This document shows, piece after piece, positions 1 through 6,950 of a DNA stretch of 12,461 nt. Below the pieces are notes generated by a model. The model saw only the letters and a program-made list of their open reading frames with translations, searched no databases and was not told the origin of the DNA. Positions within the stretch are counted from its first letter, which is position 1. Every line of letters begins with the position of its first letter. Location of the stretch: positions 1-12,461 of the forward strand of contig CAIVYV010000168.1 of the NCBI GenBank assembly GCA_903910215.1, in the 5' to 3' direction. Origin of the DNA: an uncultured Pseudomonadota bacterium. Lineage in GTDB: Bacteria; Pseudomonadota; Gammaproteobacteria; Steroidobacterales; Steroidobacteraceae. A program made the position numbers and the translations under genes.

Positions 1-455
1 ACGTCGTAACCCGCCGCCTCGCAAACAAGCATGGCTTCGCGAGTTTTCTCGGCGACGCCACCCAAGGTTCCTGACGATGGGCTCGGTCGGATATACGCGC
101 GCTCATGCACCGACAAACGCTCCATGCGGGTCTTGTCACCGAGGATGGAGCCACCCGACAGGCCTGACGAGGGATCTACCGCGAGCACGGCGACCTGATG
201 CCCTCGACCAATCAAATACATGCCCAAAGATTCGATGAAGGTGGACTTACCAACGCCAGGTACGCCCGAAATACCCAGGCGCAGCGCACGCCCGCTCTCG
301 GGCAAGAGCGCATCGAGCACGGCATCAGCGCGAACGCGATGTTCCGGTAGCGTCGACTCTAGCAACGTGATCGTTTTCGCCAGTGCCCGCCTATCGCCGG
401 CACGTACTGCGGCGATCAAGGCAGCGTCATCCGTATCAACCGATGGCACAGGCAT
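1..455 (-). CDS. meaB: Methylmalonyl-CoA mutase-associated GTPase MeaB (ArgK family), C-terminal part outside window
   Basis: G3E-family P-loop GTPase that, in characterised relatives, binds methylmalonyl-CoA mutase, gates loading of adenosylcobalamin and protects the enzyme from inactivation. Only the first 151 residues are present; the gene leaves the window at its left edge. The start is the ATG at 455 (MPVPSVDTDDAAL), which lies inside the end of scpA, so the two reading frames overlap by 20 bp and are probably translationally coupled. A helical N-terminal segment is followed by a clear Walker A loop, GVPGVGKST, near residues 64-72, then the conserved VLAVDPSS and GGSILGDKTRM segments and the PSPSSGTLGGVA region typical of the family. 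The order mutase then MeaB is the usual one in bacteria and supports the call. The older name ArgK (arginine/ornithine transport kinase) refers to the same family and is considered misleading. The family identity is near certain. Confidence 0.95.
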   Translation of the reverse strand, partial: MPVPSVDTDDAALIAAVRAGDRRALAKTITLLESTLPEHRVRADAVLDALLPESGRALRLGISGVPGVGKSTFIESLGMYLIGRGHQVAVLAVDPSSGLSGGSILGDKTRMERLSVHERAYIRPSPSSGTLGGVAEKTREAMLVCEAAGYD

Positions 456-2595
456 CCTTGATGTGCTTCAAAACATCTCGGGCACTCTCTGGGATCGGCG
501 TACCCGGTCCATAAATACCCTTGACGCCAGCGCCATACAAAAAGTCGTAATCCTGTTGCGGCACGACACCACCGACGAAAACGATGATGTCATTGGCGCC
601 CTGCGCACGCAGAGCGCGGATGATCTCAGGGACCAACGTTTTGTGACCGGCCGCAAGGGTGCTGACCCCCACCGCATGAACGTCATTCTCGATCGCCTGA
701 CGAGCACATTCCTCCGGTGTTTGGAACAACGGACCCACATCGACGTCGAAGCCGAGGTCGGCGAATGCACTAGCAACGACTTTCGCGCCTCGATCGTGAC
801 CGTCCTGACCGAGCTTCGCGATCATCACGCGCGGCCGGCGGCCCGCTGCGGCGGCGAAAGACTCGATCTCGGTCTTGAGTGCATTCCAGGAATCTGCGCT
901 CTCGTAAGCTCCTGCGTACACGCCGCTGACCTCCTGGGAGTTGGCACGATGACGACCCCAGACCTGCTCGAGGGCATCACTGACTTCACCCACCGTCGCG
1001 CGCTCGCGCATCGCTGCAATACTGAGCTCGAGCAGATTGCCTTCACGCTGGCGCGCGGCGTTGGTCAACGCCTCGAGAGTCTGCCGTACCCGAACCTCGT
1101 TACGGCTGGCACGAATCGACTTGAGACGTGCAATCTGATTTTCTCGTACCGCAACGTTATCGATCTCGAGGATTTCGACCGGGTCTTCTTTGTCGAGCTT
1201 GAATTTATTGACGCCCACGATGACGTCACGACCAGAGTCGATCCTCGCTTGCTTCTCGGCAGCGCTAGCCTCGATACGCAACTTCGCCCAGCCGCTTTCG
1301 ACGGCGCGCGTCATGCCGCCCATCGCATCGACTTCCTCGATGATGGCCCAAGCCTTGTCCGCCATCTCCTGCGTCAGTCGCTCCATCATGTAGCTGCCAG
1401 CCCACGGATCGACCACCTTGGTGATCTGCGACTCCTCTTGCAGGATGAGCTGCGTGTTTCGAGCGATACGCGCACTGAACTCTGTCGGCAGAGCGATGGC
1501 CTCATCGAAAGAGTTGGTATGCAAGCTTTGCGTGCCGCCAAACACGGCCGCCATCGCTTCGATGGTGGTGCGAACGATGTTGTTGTACGGATCCTGTTCG
1601 GTGAGGCTCCAACCCGAGGTCTGACAATGCGTGCGCAACATCAGGCTCTTCGGGTTCTTGGCAGCGAAGCCAGACATGATCTTCCACCAAAGCAGGCGCG
1701 CCGCGCGCATCTTGGCGATCTCAAGATAGAAGTTCATGCCGATGCCCCAGAAGAAGCTCAAGCGTCCGGCGAACTCGTCGACATCGAGTCCCTTGGCGAT
1801 GGCAGTTTTGACGTACTCCTTGCCGTCAGCGAGCGTGAAGGCCAATTCCAGCGCTTGATTGGCTCCGGCTTCCTGCATGTGATAGCCGGAAATCGAAATG
1901 GAATTGAACTTCGGCATCTTCCGCGCGGTGTACTCGATGATGTCGCCGACGACACGCATCGAAGGTTCCGGTGGATAGATGTAGGTGTTGCGCACCATGA
2001 ATTCTTTGAGAATGTCGTTCTGGATCGTCCCCGAAAGTTGATCCTGTGCGACACCCTGCTCTTCGGCGGCCACGACATAGGCAGCCAGCACAGGCAGTAC
2101 CGCTCCGTTCATGGTCATCGAAACCGACACGCGATCGAGCGGAATGCCGTCGAAGAGGATCTTCATGTCCTCGACGGAATCGATGGCGACGCCCGCCTTG
2201 CCCACATCGCCCGTGACGCGCGGATGGTCGCTGTCGTAGCCACGATGGGTCGCGAGATCGAACGCAACGGAAACACCCTGCCCACCGGCAGCCAGCGCCT
2301 TGCGATAGAACGCGTTGGAAGCTTCTGCGGTGGAGAAGCCGGCGTACTGACGGATGGTCCAAGGGCGCACCGCATACATGGTGGCCTGCGGGCCGCGAAT
2401 GAAGGGGGCGAAGCCCGGGAGGGTATCGGTATAGGGTAGCCCCGCGACGTCCGCCGCCGTATAGAGCGGCTTGACCGCAAGACCCTCGGGGGTGGCCCAA
2501 ACCAGCGCCTCGGGGTTACCCCCCGGCGCGGATTTGGCGGCCGCCTTGGTCCAGACCCCGATGGAGTCGGAGTTCAGAATATCGTCCTTGCTCAT
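436..2595 (-). CDS. scpA: Methylmalonyl-CoA mutase, adenosylcobalamin-dependent, single-chain form
   Basis: Interconverts methylmalonyl-CoA and succinyl-CoA by a cobalamin radical rearrangement, in cytoplasmic propionyl-CoA, odd-chain or branched-chain carbon breakdown. The chosen ATG at 2595 gives 719 aa (MSKDDILNSD); it has AGGGA about six bases upstream, whereas an ORF extension to 2637 crosses this site. Residues about 75-560 form the TIM-barrel catalytic part. Y84, Q192, R202, Y238 and H239 match the Propionibacterium large-subunit residues Y89, Q197, R207, Y243 and H244 with a constant offset of five. The C-terminal domain (about 580-719) has the base-off B12 motif DGHDRG (D598, H600, G603) and a downstream FVGGVVP turn. 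Length and domain content fit the E. coli Sbm/ScpA-like chain, which works without a MutA partner, and no mutA lies upstream here. It overlaps meaB by 20 bp. It may have its own promoter in the 133-bp gap before it. Confidence 0.97.
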   Translation of the reverse strand: MSKDDILNSDSIGVWTKAAAKSAPGGNPEALVWATPEGLAVKPLYTAADVAGLPYTDTLPGFAPFIRGPQATMYAVRPWTIRQYAGFSTAEASNAFYRKALAAGGQGVSVAFDLATHRGYDSDHPRVTGDVGKAGVAIDSVEDMKILFDGIPLDRVSVSMTMNGAVLPVLAAYVVAAEEQGVAQDQLSGTIQNDILKEFMVRNTYIYPPEPSMRVVGDIIEYTARKMPKFNSISISGYHMQEAGANQALELAFTLADGKEYVKTAIAKGLDVDEFAGRLSFFWGIGMNFYLEIAKMRAARLLWWKIMSGFAAKNPKSLMLRTHCQTSGWSLTEQDPYNNIVRTTIEAMAAVFGGTQSLHTNSFDEAIALPTEFSARIARNTQLILQEESQITKVVDPWAGSYMMERLTQEMADKAWAIIEEVDAMGGMTRAVESGWAKLRIEASAAEKQARIDSGRDVIVGVNKFKLDKEDPVEILEIDNVAVRENQIARLKSIRASRNEVRVRQTLEALTNAARQREGNLLELSIAAMRERATVGEVSDALEQVWGRHRANSQEVSGVYAGAYESADSWNALKTEIESFAAAAGRRPRVMIAKLGQDGHDRGAKVVASAFADLGFDVDVGPLFQTPEECARQAIENDVHAVGVSTLAAGHKTLVPEIIRALRAQGANDIIVFVGGVVPQQDYDFLYGAGVKGIYGPGTPIPESARDVLKHIKDACAIG

Positions 2596-2695
2596 GACAT
2601 CCCTGCAACCGGGCGAAAAACCTCGGCAGTCTAGCAAGGGGGGCGTTTAGCGGCGAGCCGCGGCGACCACCCCGCCCGCAGAACAGGATGGCGAA

Positions 2696-2714
2696 GATTT
2701 AAACTATTTAAATC
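2696..2714. repeat. AT-rich perfect inverted repeat in the blc-scpA gap, possible operator
   Basis: GATTTAAA-CTA-TTTAAATC: two perfect 8-bp arms around a 3-bp centre, in a GC-rich setting. It lies 101 bp upstream of the scpA start and 15 bp after the lipocalin stop. There is no T-tract and the stem is almost all A/T, so a rho-independent terminator is unlikely. A dimeric repressor or activator site for scpA-meaB is possible but is inference. The rest of the 2596-2728 gap shows only the scpA ribosome binding site (AGGGA, near 2602-2606) and no convincing -35/-10 pair. Confidence 0.35.
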
Positions 2715-2728
2715 AGGGACTTAGATAG

Positions 2729-3304
2729 TCACCGGCCGGCCGCAGTGCGGTGACTGATACGCACCAGTTTGTTGACGTCGTAACCCATGGCACCCACCTT
2801 GCCGACCAGCTCGCGATATCGAGCCTCATCGATGGTCGGGGTGCGAGCCATGATCCAGACATAGTCGCGGGCGCTGCGGGCGATGATCGTCTCGGTGTAG
2901 TTCGCATCAACGTGGGAAATGACGTACTCCGCCTTGATCGGCCAGATGAACTGCATGCCCCAGATGGCGTTGTTGGTGCCTGGAATGACGAAGCCCTTCG
3001 GATTCATCTCCTTGGCCGGGCCATCGAGCGCGCCCTTGTTGAAGGTGAAGGTCGTGAGGATCGTGCCATCCGGTGCAAGTTCGTAAGACTCGACGGCGTT
3101 ATAGATGTCTTTCTCGATGAAGGTCGGAATGACCGCGATCACGTACCAAGGGCCCATGAAGCGCTGTAGGTCGACCGCCGGTACGACCGGTACCGTCACT
3201 TTCTGCGGATTCACCCCGCAGCCACTCAGCAACACGGCAAAGGCCAACACCCACCACCCGGTGCGACGACCCATTCGAGGCATAGATTCTGAGGCATTTC
3301 GCAT
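2729..3304 (-). CDS. blc: Outer-membrane lipocalin lipoprotein, Blc family
   Basis: Bacterial lipocalin, a small beta-barrel anchored by lipid to the outer membrane; E. coli Blc binds lysophospholipids and fatty acids and is linked to envelope stress. The ATG at 3304 is chosen because GGAG lies nine bases upstream; a TTG at 3319 would add five residues and place that site inside the gene. The 191-aa product has a basic start and hydrophobic stretch ending in the lipobox LLSGC, with lipidated C29 and Gly at the +2 position, consistent with outer-membrane sorting. The lipocalin first motif is GPWYVIA (G51, W53). The C-terminal signature is IMARTPTIDEARYRELV near residues 151-167, followed by GYDVNKLVRI, close to the Blc pattern. 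It starts 30 bp after the preceding gene's stop and is the last member of the coupled operon, so it may be cotranscribed with it. The ligand cannot be read from sequence. Confidence 0.93.
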   Translation of the reverse strand: MRNASESMPRMGRRTGWWVLAFAVLLSGCGVNPQKVTVPVVPAVDLQRFMGPWYVIAVIPTFIEKDIYNAVESYELAPDGTILTTFTFNKGALDGPAKEMNPKGFVIPGTNNAIWGMQFIWPIKAEYVISHVDANYTETIIARSARDYVWIMARTPTIDEARYRELVGKVGAMGYDVNKLVRISHRTAAGR

Positions 3305-3315
3305 GACTGACTGCT

Positions 3316-3328
3316 CCAACTCAGTTGG
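3316..3328. repeat. Short inverted repeat overlapping the blc ribosome binding site
   Basis: CCAACT-C-AGTTGG, 6-bp arms with a one-base centre, lies between the stop of the upstream exported-protein gene and the blc start. On the coding strand its right arm (AGTTGG) runs into the GGAG Shine-Dalgarno sequence of blc. The centre is too short for a full hairpin (a three-base loop would leave five pairs). It could modulate blc translation or be a protein site, but a 13-bp palindrome can also arise by chance. Confidence 0.2.
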
Positions 3329-3334
3329 CTGACA

Positions 3335-4291
3335 TTACTCGGCGACGTACCAACGCCCTTCGACCCGCTCCAGCACATACCGATCGAAAGGCAAACCCTG
3401 GCCCGTGACATCGTACACCGCCCGATTGCCCCCATTGTCGATGGTCGCAGGCGTGCGCTTAACGATCCGCAGTGCAGCGATCAATAACTCACGACTAGCC
3501 ATGCTGCGCCGGCAGCTGCTGATCAAGGAGTCCATGGTACGACCAGCAAGACTCCGCTGAAGTTCCGGCGTCAAGAATTCTTTGTAATACCGGTCACACC
3601 GGCCATCGACCAGCGCCTTTTCCGCCGCCTCCAGCATACTGACGATTTCCGACGGATTACGCTCCGGCGGTTGGGGCGAGCTGCGATGCGCCGCCGGCGG
3701 CGAATCGGTCATCGATCCGCTTTGAGCGACGACTGCGCGCAACTGACGCCCGCTCACCAGGTCATCTACGAGCGCTTCGAACTCGGGAGGCAATGCAGCG
3801 CGCCACTCTCGCCCGTAGGCCATCAGCGTCACGACTTCGAGGGTTTCGATGCGCCCGCCGTCTTTAGAGGGTCGCTGCTTTACCAGCACATGCACTCTTT
3901 CACCATCTCGGGTTGCGCTCAAACCATCGAGACTCTCGTGGGCACGCACGGTGGGCGACCAACGGCGAGCTACCGCACGAAAGAAATTCACGCTAGTCAG
4001 TCGCTCGATATCAGCGAGTGGCATCGCGCCACCGAACAAACGCTCGCGGATCGCATTGCCACCGCGGGTCGACTCCTCTCGTAATTTCTGAAGAACGCCA
4101 AAACGCAAACGATCCAGTTCAGCGGGATGAATTGCATTAGCGATGGCTTGCGGATCATTGCGAGATACGGCGAGTAGGTAATCACTGGCCGCTTGCCGCT
4201 GTGCACCCGTGACCGATTCAGCTCGACCCAGCGACCCGAAAGTGGCAAAGAAAACGATAACAAGCAGTTGAAAGCCGATGCGACACCGCAT
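3335..4291 (-). CDS. Exported protein of unknown function, two-domain (possible NTF2-like folds)
   Basis: I do not recognise a named family. The 318-aa product begins with MRCRIGFQLLVIVFFATFG and a plausible signal-peptidase I site after GRA (A24), so it is likely periplasmic. Residues about 28-185 form one domain, beginning with a helical part (QAASDYLLAVSRNDPQAIANA) and ending in beta-rich text with VHVLVKQRPS and ETLEVVTLMAYGREWRA. A polar, proline-rich linker follows at about 190-214. A second domain (215-318) starts with a helix (MLEAAEKALVDGRCDRYYKEF) and ends with RYVLERVEGRWYVAE, resembling the end of DUF4878/NTF2-like domains. C232 and C260 could form a disulfide. The ATG at 4291 has GAGGG nine bases upstream, lying inside the last codons of the permease gene five bases away, so translation is probably coupled. 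Its operon place suggests an envelope accessory role, nothing firmer. Confidence 0.8.
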   Translation of the reverse strand: MRCRIGFQLLVIVFFATFGSLGRAESVTGAQRQAASDYLLAVSRNDPQAIANAIHPAELDRLRFGVLQKLREESTRGGNAIRERLFGGAMPLADIERLTSVNFFRAVARRWSPTVRAHESLDGLSATRDGERVHVLVKQRPSKDGGRIETLEVVTLMAYGREWRAALPPEFEALVDDLVSGRQLRAVVAQSGSMTDSPPAAHRSSPQPPERNPSEIVSMLEAAEKALVDGRCDRYYKEFLTPELQRSLAGRTMDSLISSCRRSMASRELLIAALRIVKRTPATIDNGGNRAVYDVTGQGLPFDRYVLERVEGRWYVAE

Positions 4292-4296
4292 GCAAG

Positions 4297-5640
4297 TCAG
4301 CCCTCATTACGCTCGCGCGCTGCGACGGCTGCGTAACCCAACTTCCAACCCAGCATACGTGTCGCCCCATAAATCACGGCGTAAGCGACCATCGAAACGA
4401 GCAAGCCCCAAAGGCCCGACGCGATCCACGGCGGAGTGAAAGCCTGCGCAGCGATGACGCCTGCCGCAAACGCCGCGACGGCGGGCGGATTCCAGCTCGG
4501 CAAGTCAGGCAAGCGAGTCGTGTCATAGTGCCCGCGTTGGAACAGGTAGTAATCGACGATGACCGGCCCGATCAGCGGCGGCACCAGGTTCGCGATTTGA
4601 TTGATCCAGCCCATGAAGTGCTGATAGATGCCAAGACCTAAAATGGTACCGATCAAGCCACACACGACAATCGTCACGCGCTTCGGTAATTTGAAAACGC
4701 TGGCTGTCTGAATAGACGGCAGATACAGGTTGGTATCGCCGGTAGTCCACAAAGCCAGGCTCATCGCGATCAATCCGACGAATGCGATCACCGGACCCGC
4801 TGTCTTGAGATAGGCACTGAAATCGAAACTACCCGACACGATGCCACCCATCGCACCAATGACTTGCAGAAAAATCTGCGTCACGATCAGTACGATGAAC
4901 GGGATGGCAATCGCGACCCAGGCCTTACGGGCGAACCGCGTATATTCCGCCATCACCACGCCACCCACGATCCAAGAGCCGATCACGAGATTGATTGCTT
5001 GATTGTCGGTCAAAGGGCTTGCTGCAGAGGCGCTCGCCGACAAAGCTAGGAACGCATCCCAACCGCCAGCACGATCGACATTGAACCAGCCTGCGTACAA
5101 ACCAACCAGCGCCAGCACCACGGTCGATGGCACGGCGACACGTTCGAGTCCTTTGACGCCGAGATAGGTCGTCGCGGTATATAGCAATCCAGCAAAAATA
5201 GCGATTGGATAAAAAAGCGGGCTGTCGAAACTACCTGCCCAGGTCAAACCCATCGCGCCAACCACGATACCCTGCCAGCCGATCGTCAGCGCCGCCAAAA
5301 ATAATACCGGCAGATAGGCGCCAACATTTCCGTACGTGAGTCGATAGAGCAGACCGCTATTACAAGCCGTCTTGTAACCCATGTAGCCGACCAAGGCACC
5401 CACGATGAAATTGATCGTATTGCCCCATAAGGCATTGCGAATCAAATCGGGAAAATACAGCCCAGCACCGAGCGAGCTACCGACCAACAAGCCCGTGACT
5501 AAAAACCCCCAGCCAAAAGCCAGCGTCAGCAATGGCAAGGCATCACGTCGCTGCTCCTCACTCAAAGGGGCGTGCGGACTGTCGGCACTCGCGGCCTCTT
5601 CCCGTTCGTCGAGTCGGAACCATTCTGACCAGCGGCTCAT
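4297..5640 (-). CDS. NCS1-family permease, CodB-like (cytosine/purine/allantoin type)
   Basis: Inner-membrane secondary transporter of the nucleobase:cation symporter-1 family (purine, cytosine, allantoin, hydantoin substrates). The 447-aa protein has a polar N-terminus of about 35 residues and then about twelve hydrophobic segments. Regions recalling E. coli CodB include GSWIVGGVVMAEYTRFAR (221-238, like GSF..GTLTADFVRFGR), ALWTTGDTNLY (296-306, like IWTTNDNALY) and the MGWINQIANLVPPLIGPVI helix followed by VDYYLFQRGHY. The substrate is not certain; cytosine or another nucleobase is the simplest guess from CodB likeness. The ATG at 5640 forms an ATGA overlap with the stop of the transporter gene upstream, and a GGAG precedes it. 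Parts of the gene are locally AT-richer than its neighbours (26 of 60 bases G or C at 5161-5220), which alone does not show transfer. Confidence 0.9.
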   Translation of the reverse strand: MSRWSEWFRLDEREEAASADSPHAPLSEEQRRDALPLLTLAFGWGFLVTGLLVGSSLGAGLYFPDLIRNALWGNTINFIVGALVGYMGYKTACNSGLLYRLTYGNVGAYLPVLFLAALTIGWQGIVVGAMGLTWAGSFDSPLFYPIAIFAGLLYTATTYLGVKGLERVAVPSTVVLALVGLYAGWFNVDRAGGWDAFLALSASASAASPLTDNQAINLVIGSWIVGGVVMAEYTRFARKAWVAIAIPFIVLIVTQIFLQVIGAMGGIVSGSFDFSAYLKTAGPVIAFVGLIAMSLALWTTGDTNLYLPSIQTASVFKLPKRVTIVVCGLIGTILGLGIYQHFMGWINQIANLVPPLIGPVIVDYYLFQRGHYDTTRLPDLPSWNPPAVAAFAAGVIAAQAFTPPWIASGLWGLLVSMVAYAVIYGATRMLGWKLGYAAVAARERNEG

Positions 5641-6950
5641 GTTTTGTTCTTCTCCCCTGATGCGTCATCGTGTTTGCGGCCAAGTAGCCAACCGTTTCCC
5701 ACCCAAAGCACGCCCAAGACGGCTCCGATCAAGGCGGCGCCGCTCGGCGAAGTGCCTACTGCATCCAACGCCGTCTTGGCTTGGGCGCCTACATAATCGG
5801 CGGCGCGGTACACGGGCACATCAATGAAACTCTTGGCTTTGTATTTAGACTCGGTGTCAAGCGAACCCCAAAGCATTTCGCGGCCCGGCCGAATGAACGC
5901 GTACTCACCCCAACGTCGCAGCACCAGCAGCGCCGCAATCATGCCGAATACGTTGAATATCGAGAGCAACAGGAATCCGATCACCATCAACACCGGCACA
6001 AAGGTAAGCAACGTTCGAACGCCGAGCTTCGATGCGATACGACCTGTGAGAAAAAGCTGTGAAAAAATCGTCAGTGACTGAACGATGAAGTCGATGGTGG
6101 CGAATACTTCGGTTCGACGAGTCGTATCCTCGAACGTCTCGGTGACGATGCGTAACTGCTCGAAGTATAGGAATGTGTTGACCGCCGACAACAACACGAC
6201 GAACGATGCGATACCCAGAAGGTAGGGGGACCGCAGCACGATGAAAATGCCGGCGAAAGGGTTTCCGCCAAGGCCGGCATCGGACGCCACGGCCGAGCCA
6301 TCTGGTGTCTCAGCCATACGCTCGCTGCGCTCTCGATTCCAGATGCCGATCAAGATACGCTGACAGACGATGGCACCCAAGAATCCGACCGAACCCACAT
6401 ATAAAACGCCCGAGTTGCCGATCGAATCGACCAACAGGCGCGCAATCAAGGGGCCAACCAACGCACCGAACGTTCCACCTGCAGCAATGAATCCGAACAG
6501 TCGCTTGGTCTGCTCGGCTGAAAACATCTCGAGCAAAAAACTCCAAAAAACCGAGACCAGCATCAAGTTGAGCACACTGATCCAAACGTAGAAAAAGGTG
6601 CCGACTCGCAGATTGGACTCATCCATCTGGATGTTGAAACCAATGACACCGAGAATGACGGCGACTACACCGTAAACCCAGGGAAGCAGGATGCTGCGAC
6701 GGAAGCGGGCGATCAGCCAGCCATACAGCGGCACGATCAGAATCGCGAATAGTGCCGTGTAAAGCCACAGATCTGCCACGCGATCACGACCGAGCAGAGT
6801 CGCCACGGTCTCGCGAACAGGACGAACGGCGAAATAGCTACCCAGTACGAAGAAAAACAAACAGAACGCGGCCACCACCGCAGCTGTTTCGCGAGGCTCT
6901 ACCTTCGCGAAGCGCGACAACTGACGCTGCAGCGCCGGTTCATTTTGCAT
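5637..6950 (-). CDS. ATP/ADP translocase-like (TLC/COG3202) MFS-type membrane transporter
   Basis: The 437-aa polytopic inner-membrane protein belongs to the bacterial branch related to nucleotide translocases of obligate intracellular bacteria and plastids. Family-like text includes FFVLGSYFAVRPVRET (RPVRET at 43-48, comparable to the first-helix RPVRD motif), YVWISVLNLMLVSVFWSFL (121-139) and FSAEQTKRLFGFIAAGGT followed by FGALVGP (143-167). About eleven or twelve hydrophobic segments are visible. Members in free-living bacteria are mostly uncharacterised, so nucleotide exchange is family-based and the real substrate is unknown. The ATG at 6950 has GGGAG eleven bases upstream and overlaps the end of the dehydrogenase-like gene by 11 bp; its own stop overlaps the start of the NCS1 permease by 4 bp. 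The two transporters are therefore made from adjacent, coupled frames. No HEAT-repeat or cyclic-nucleotide C-terminal domain, found in some relatives, is present. Confidence 0.82.
   Translation of the reverse strand: MQNEPALQRQLSRFAKVEPRETAAVVAAFCLFFFVLGSYFAVRPVRETVATLLGRDRVADLWLYTALFAILIVPLYGWLIARFRRSILLPWVYGVVAVILGVIGFNIQMDESNLRVGTFFYVWISVLNLMLVSVFWSFLLEMFSAEQTKRLFGFIAAGGTFGALVGPLIARLLVDSIGNSGVLYVGSVGFLGAIVCQRILIGIWNRERSERMAETPDGSAVASDAGLGGNPFAGIFIVLRSPYLLGIASFVVLLSAVNTFLYFEQLRIVTETFEDTTRRTEVFATIDFIVQSLTIFSQLFLTGRIASKLGVRTLLTFVPVLMVIGFLLLSIFNVFGMIAALLVLRRWGEYAFIRPGREMLWGSLDTESKYKAKSFIDVPVYRAADYVGAQAKTALDAVGTSPSGAALIGAVLGVLWVGNGWLLGRKHDDASGEKNKT

Noticed and set aside
220..2439. Very long plus-strand open frame (739 codons) antisense to meaB and scpA
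   Set aside because: It mirrors the strongly supported mutase gene, has no recognisable domain and is the expected stop-poor antisense frame of a biased GC-rich gene.
1826..2500. 224-codon alternative minus-strand frame within scpA
   Set aside because: Out-of-frame shadow with arginine/histidine/glycine-rich low-complexity translation typical of shifted GC-rich coding sequence.
2596..2637. Upstream extension of the mutase to 733 residues
   Set aside because: It reads through the AGGGA ribosome binding site and adds residues (LDCRGFSPGCRDV) unlike family N-termini; the ATG at 2595 is better placed.
2596..2728. Possible rho-independent terminator or riboswitch (for example B12) before scpA
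   Set aside because: No GC-rich stem with a following T-tract and no recognisable B12-box could be found; only the AT-rich palindrome remains.
3305..3319. TTG start adding five residues to the lipocalin
   Set aside because: It is a weaker codon and overlaps the GGAG that serves the ATG at 3304.
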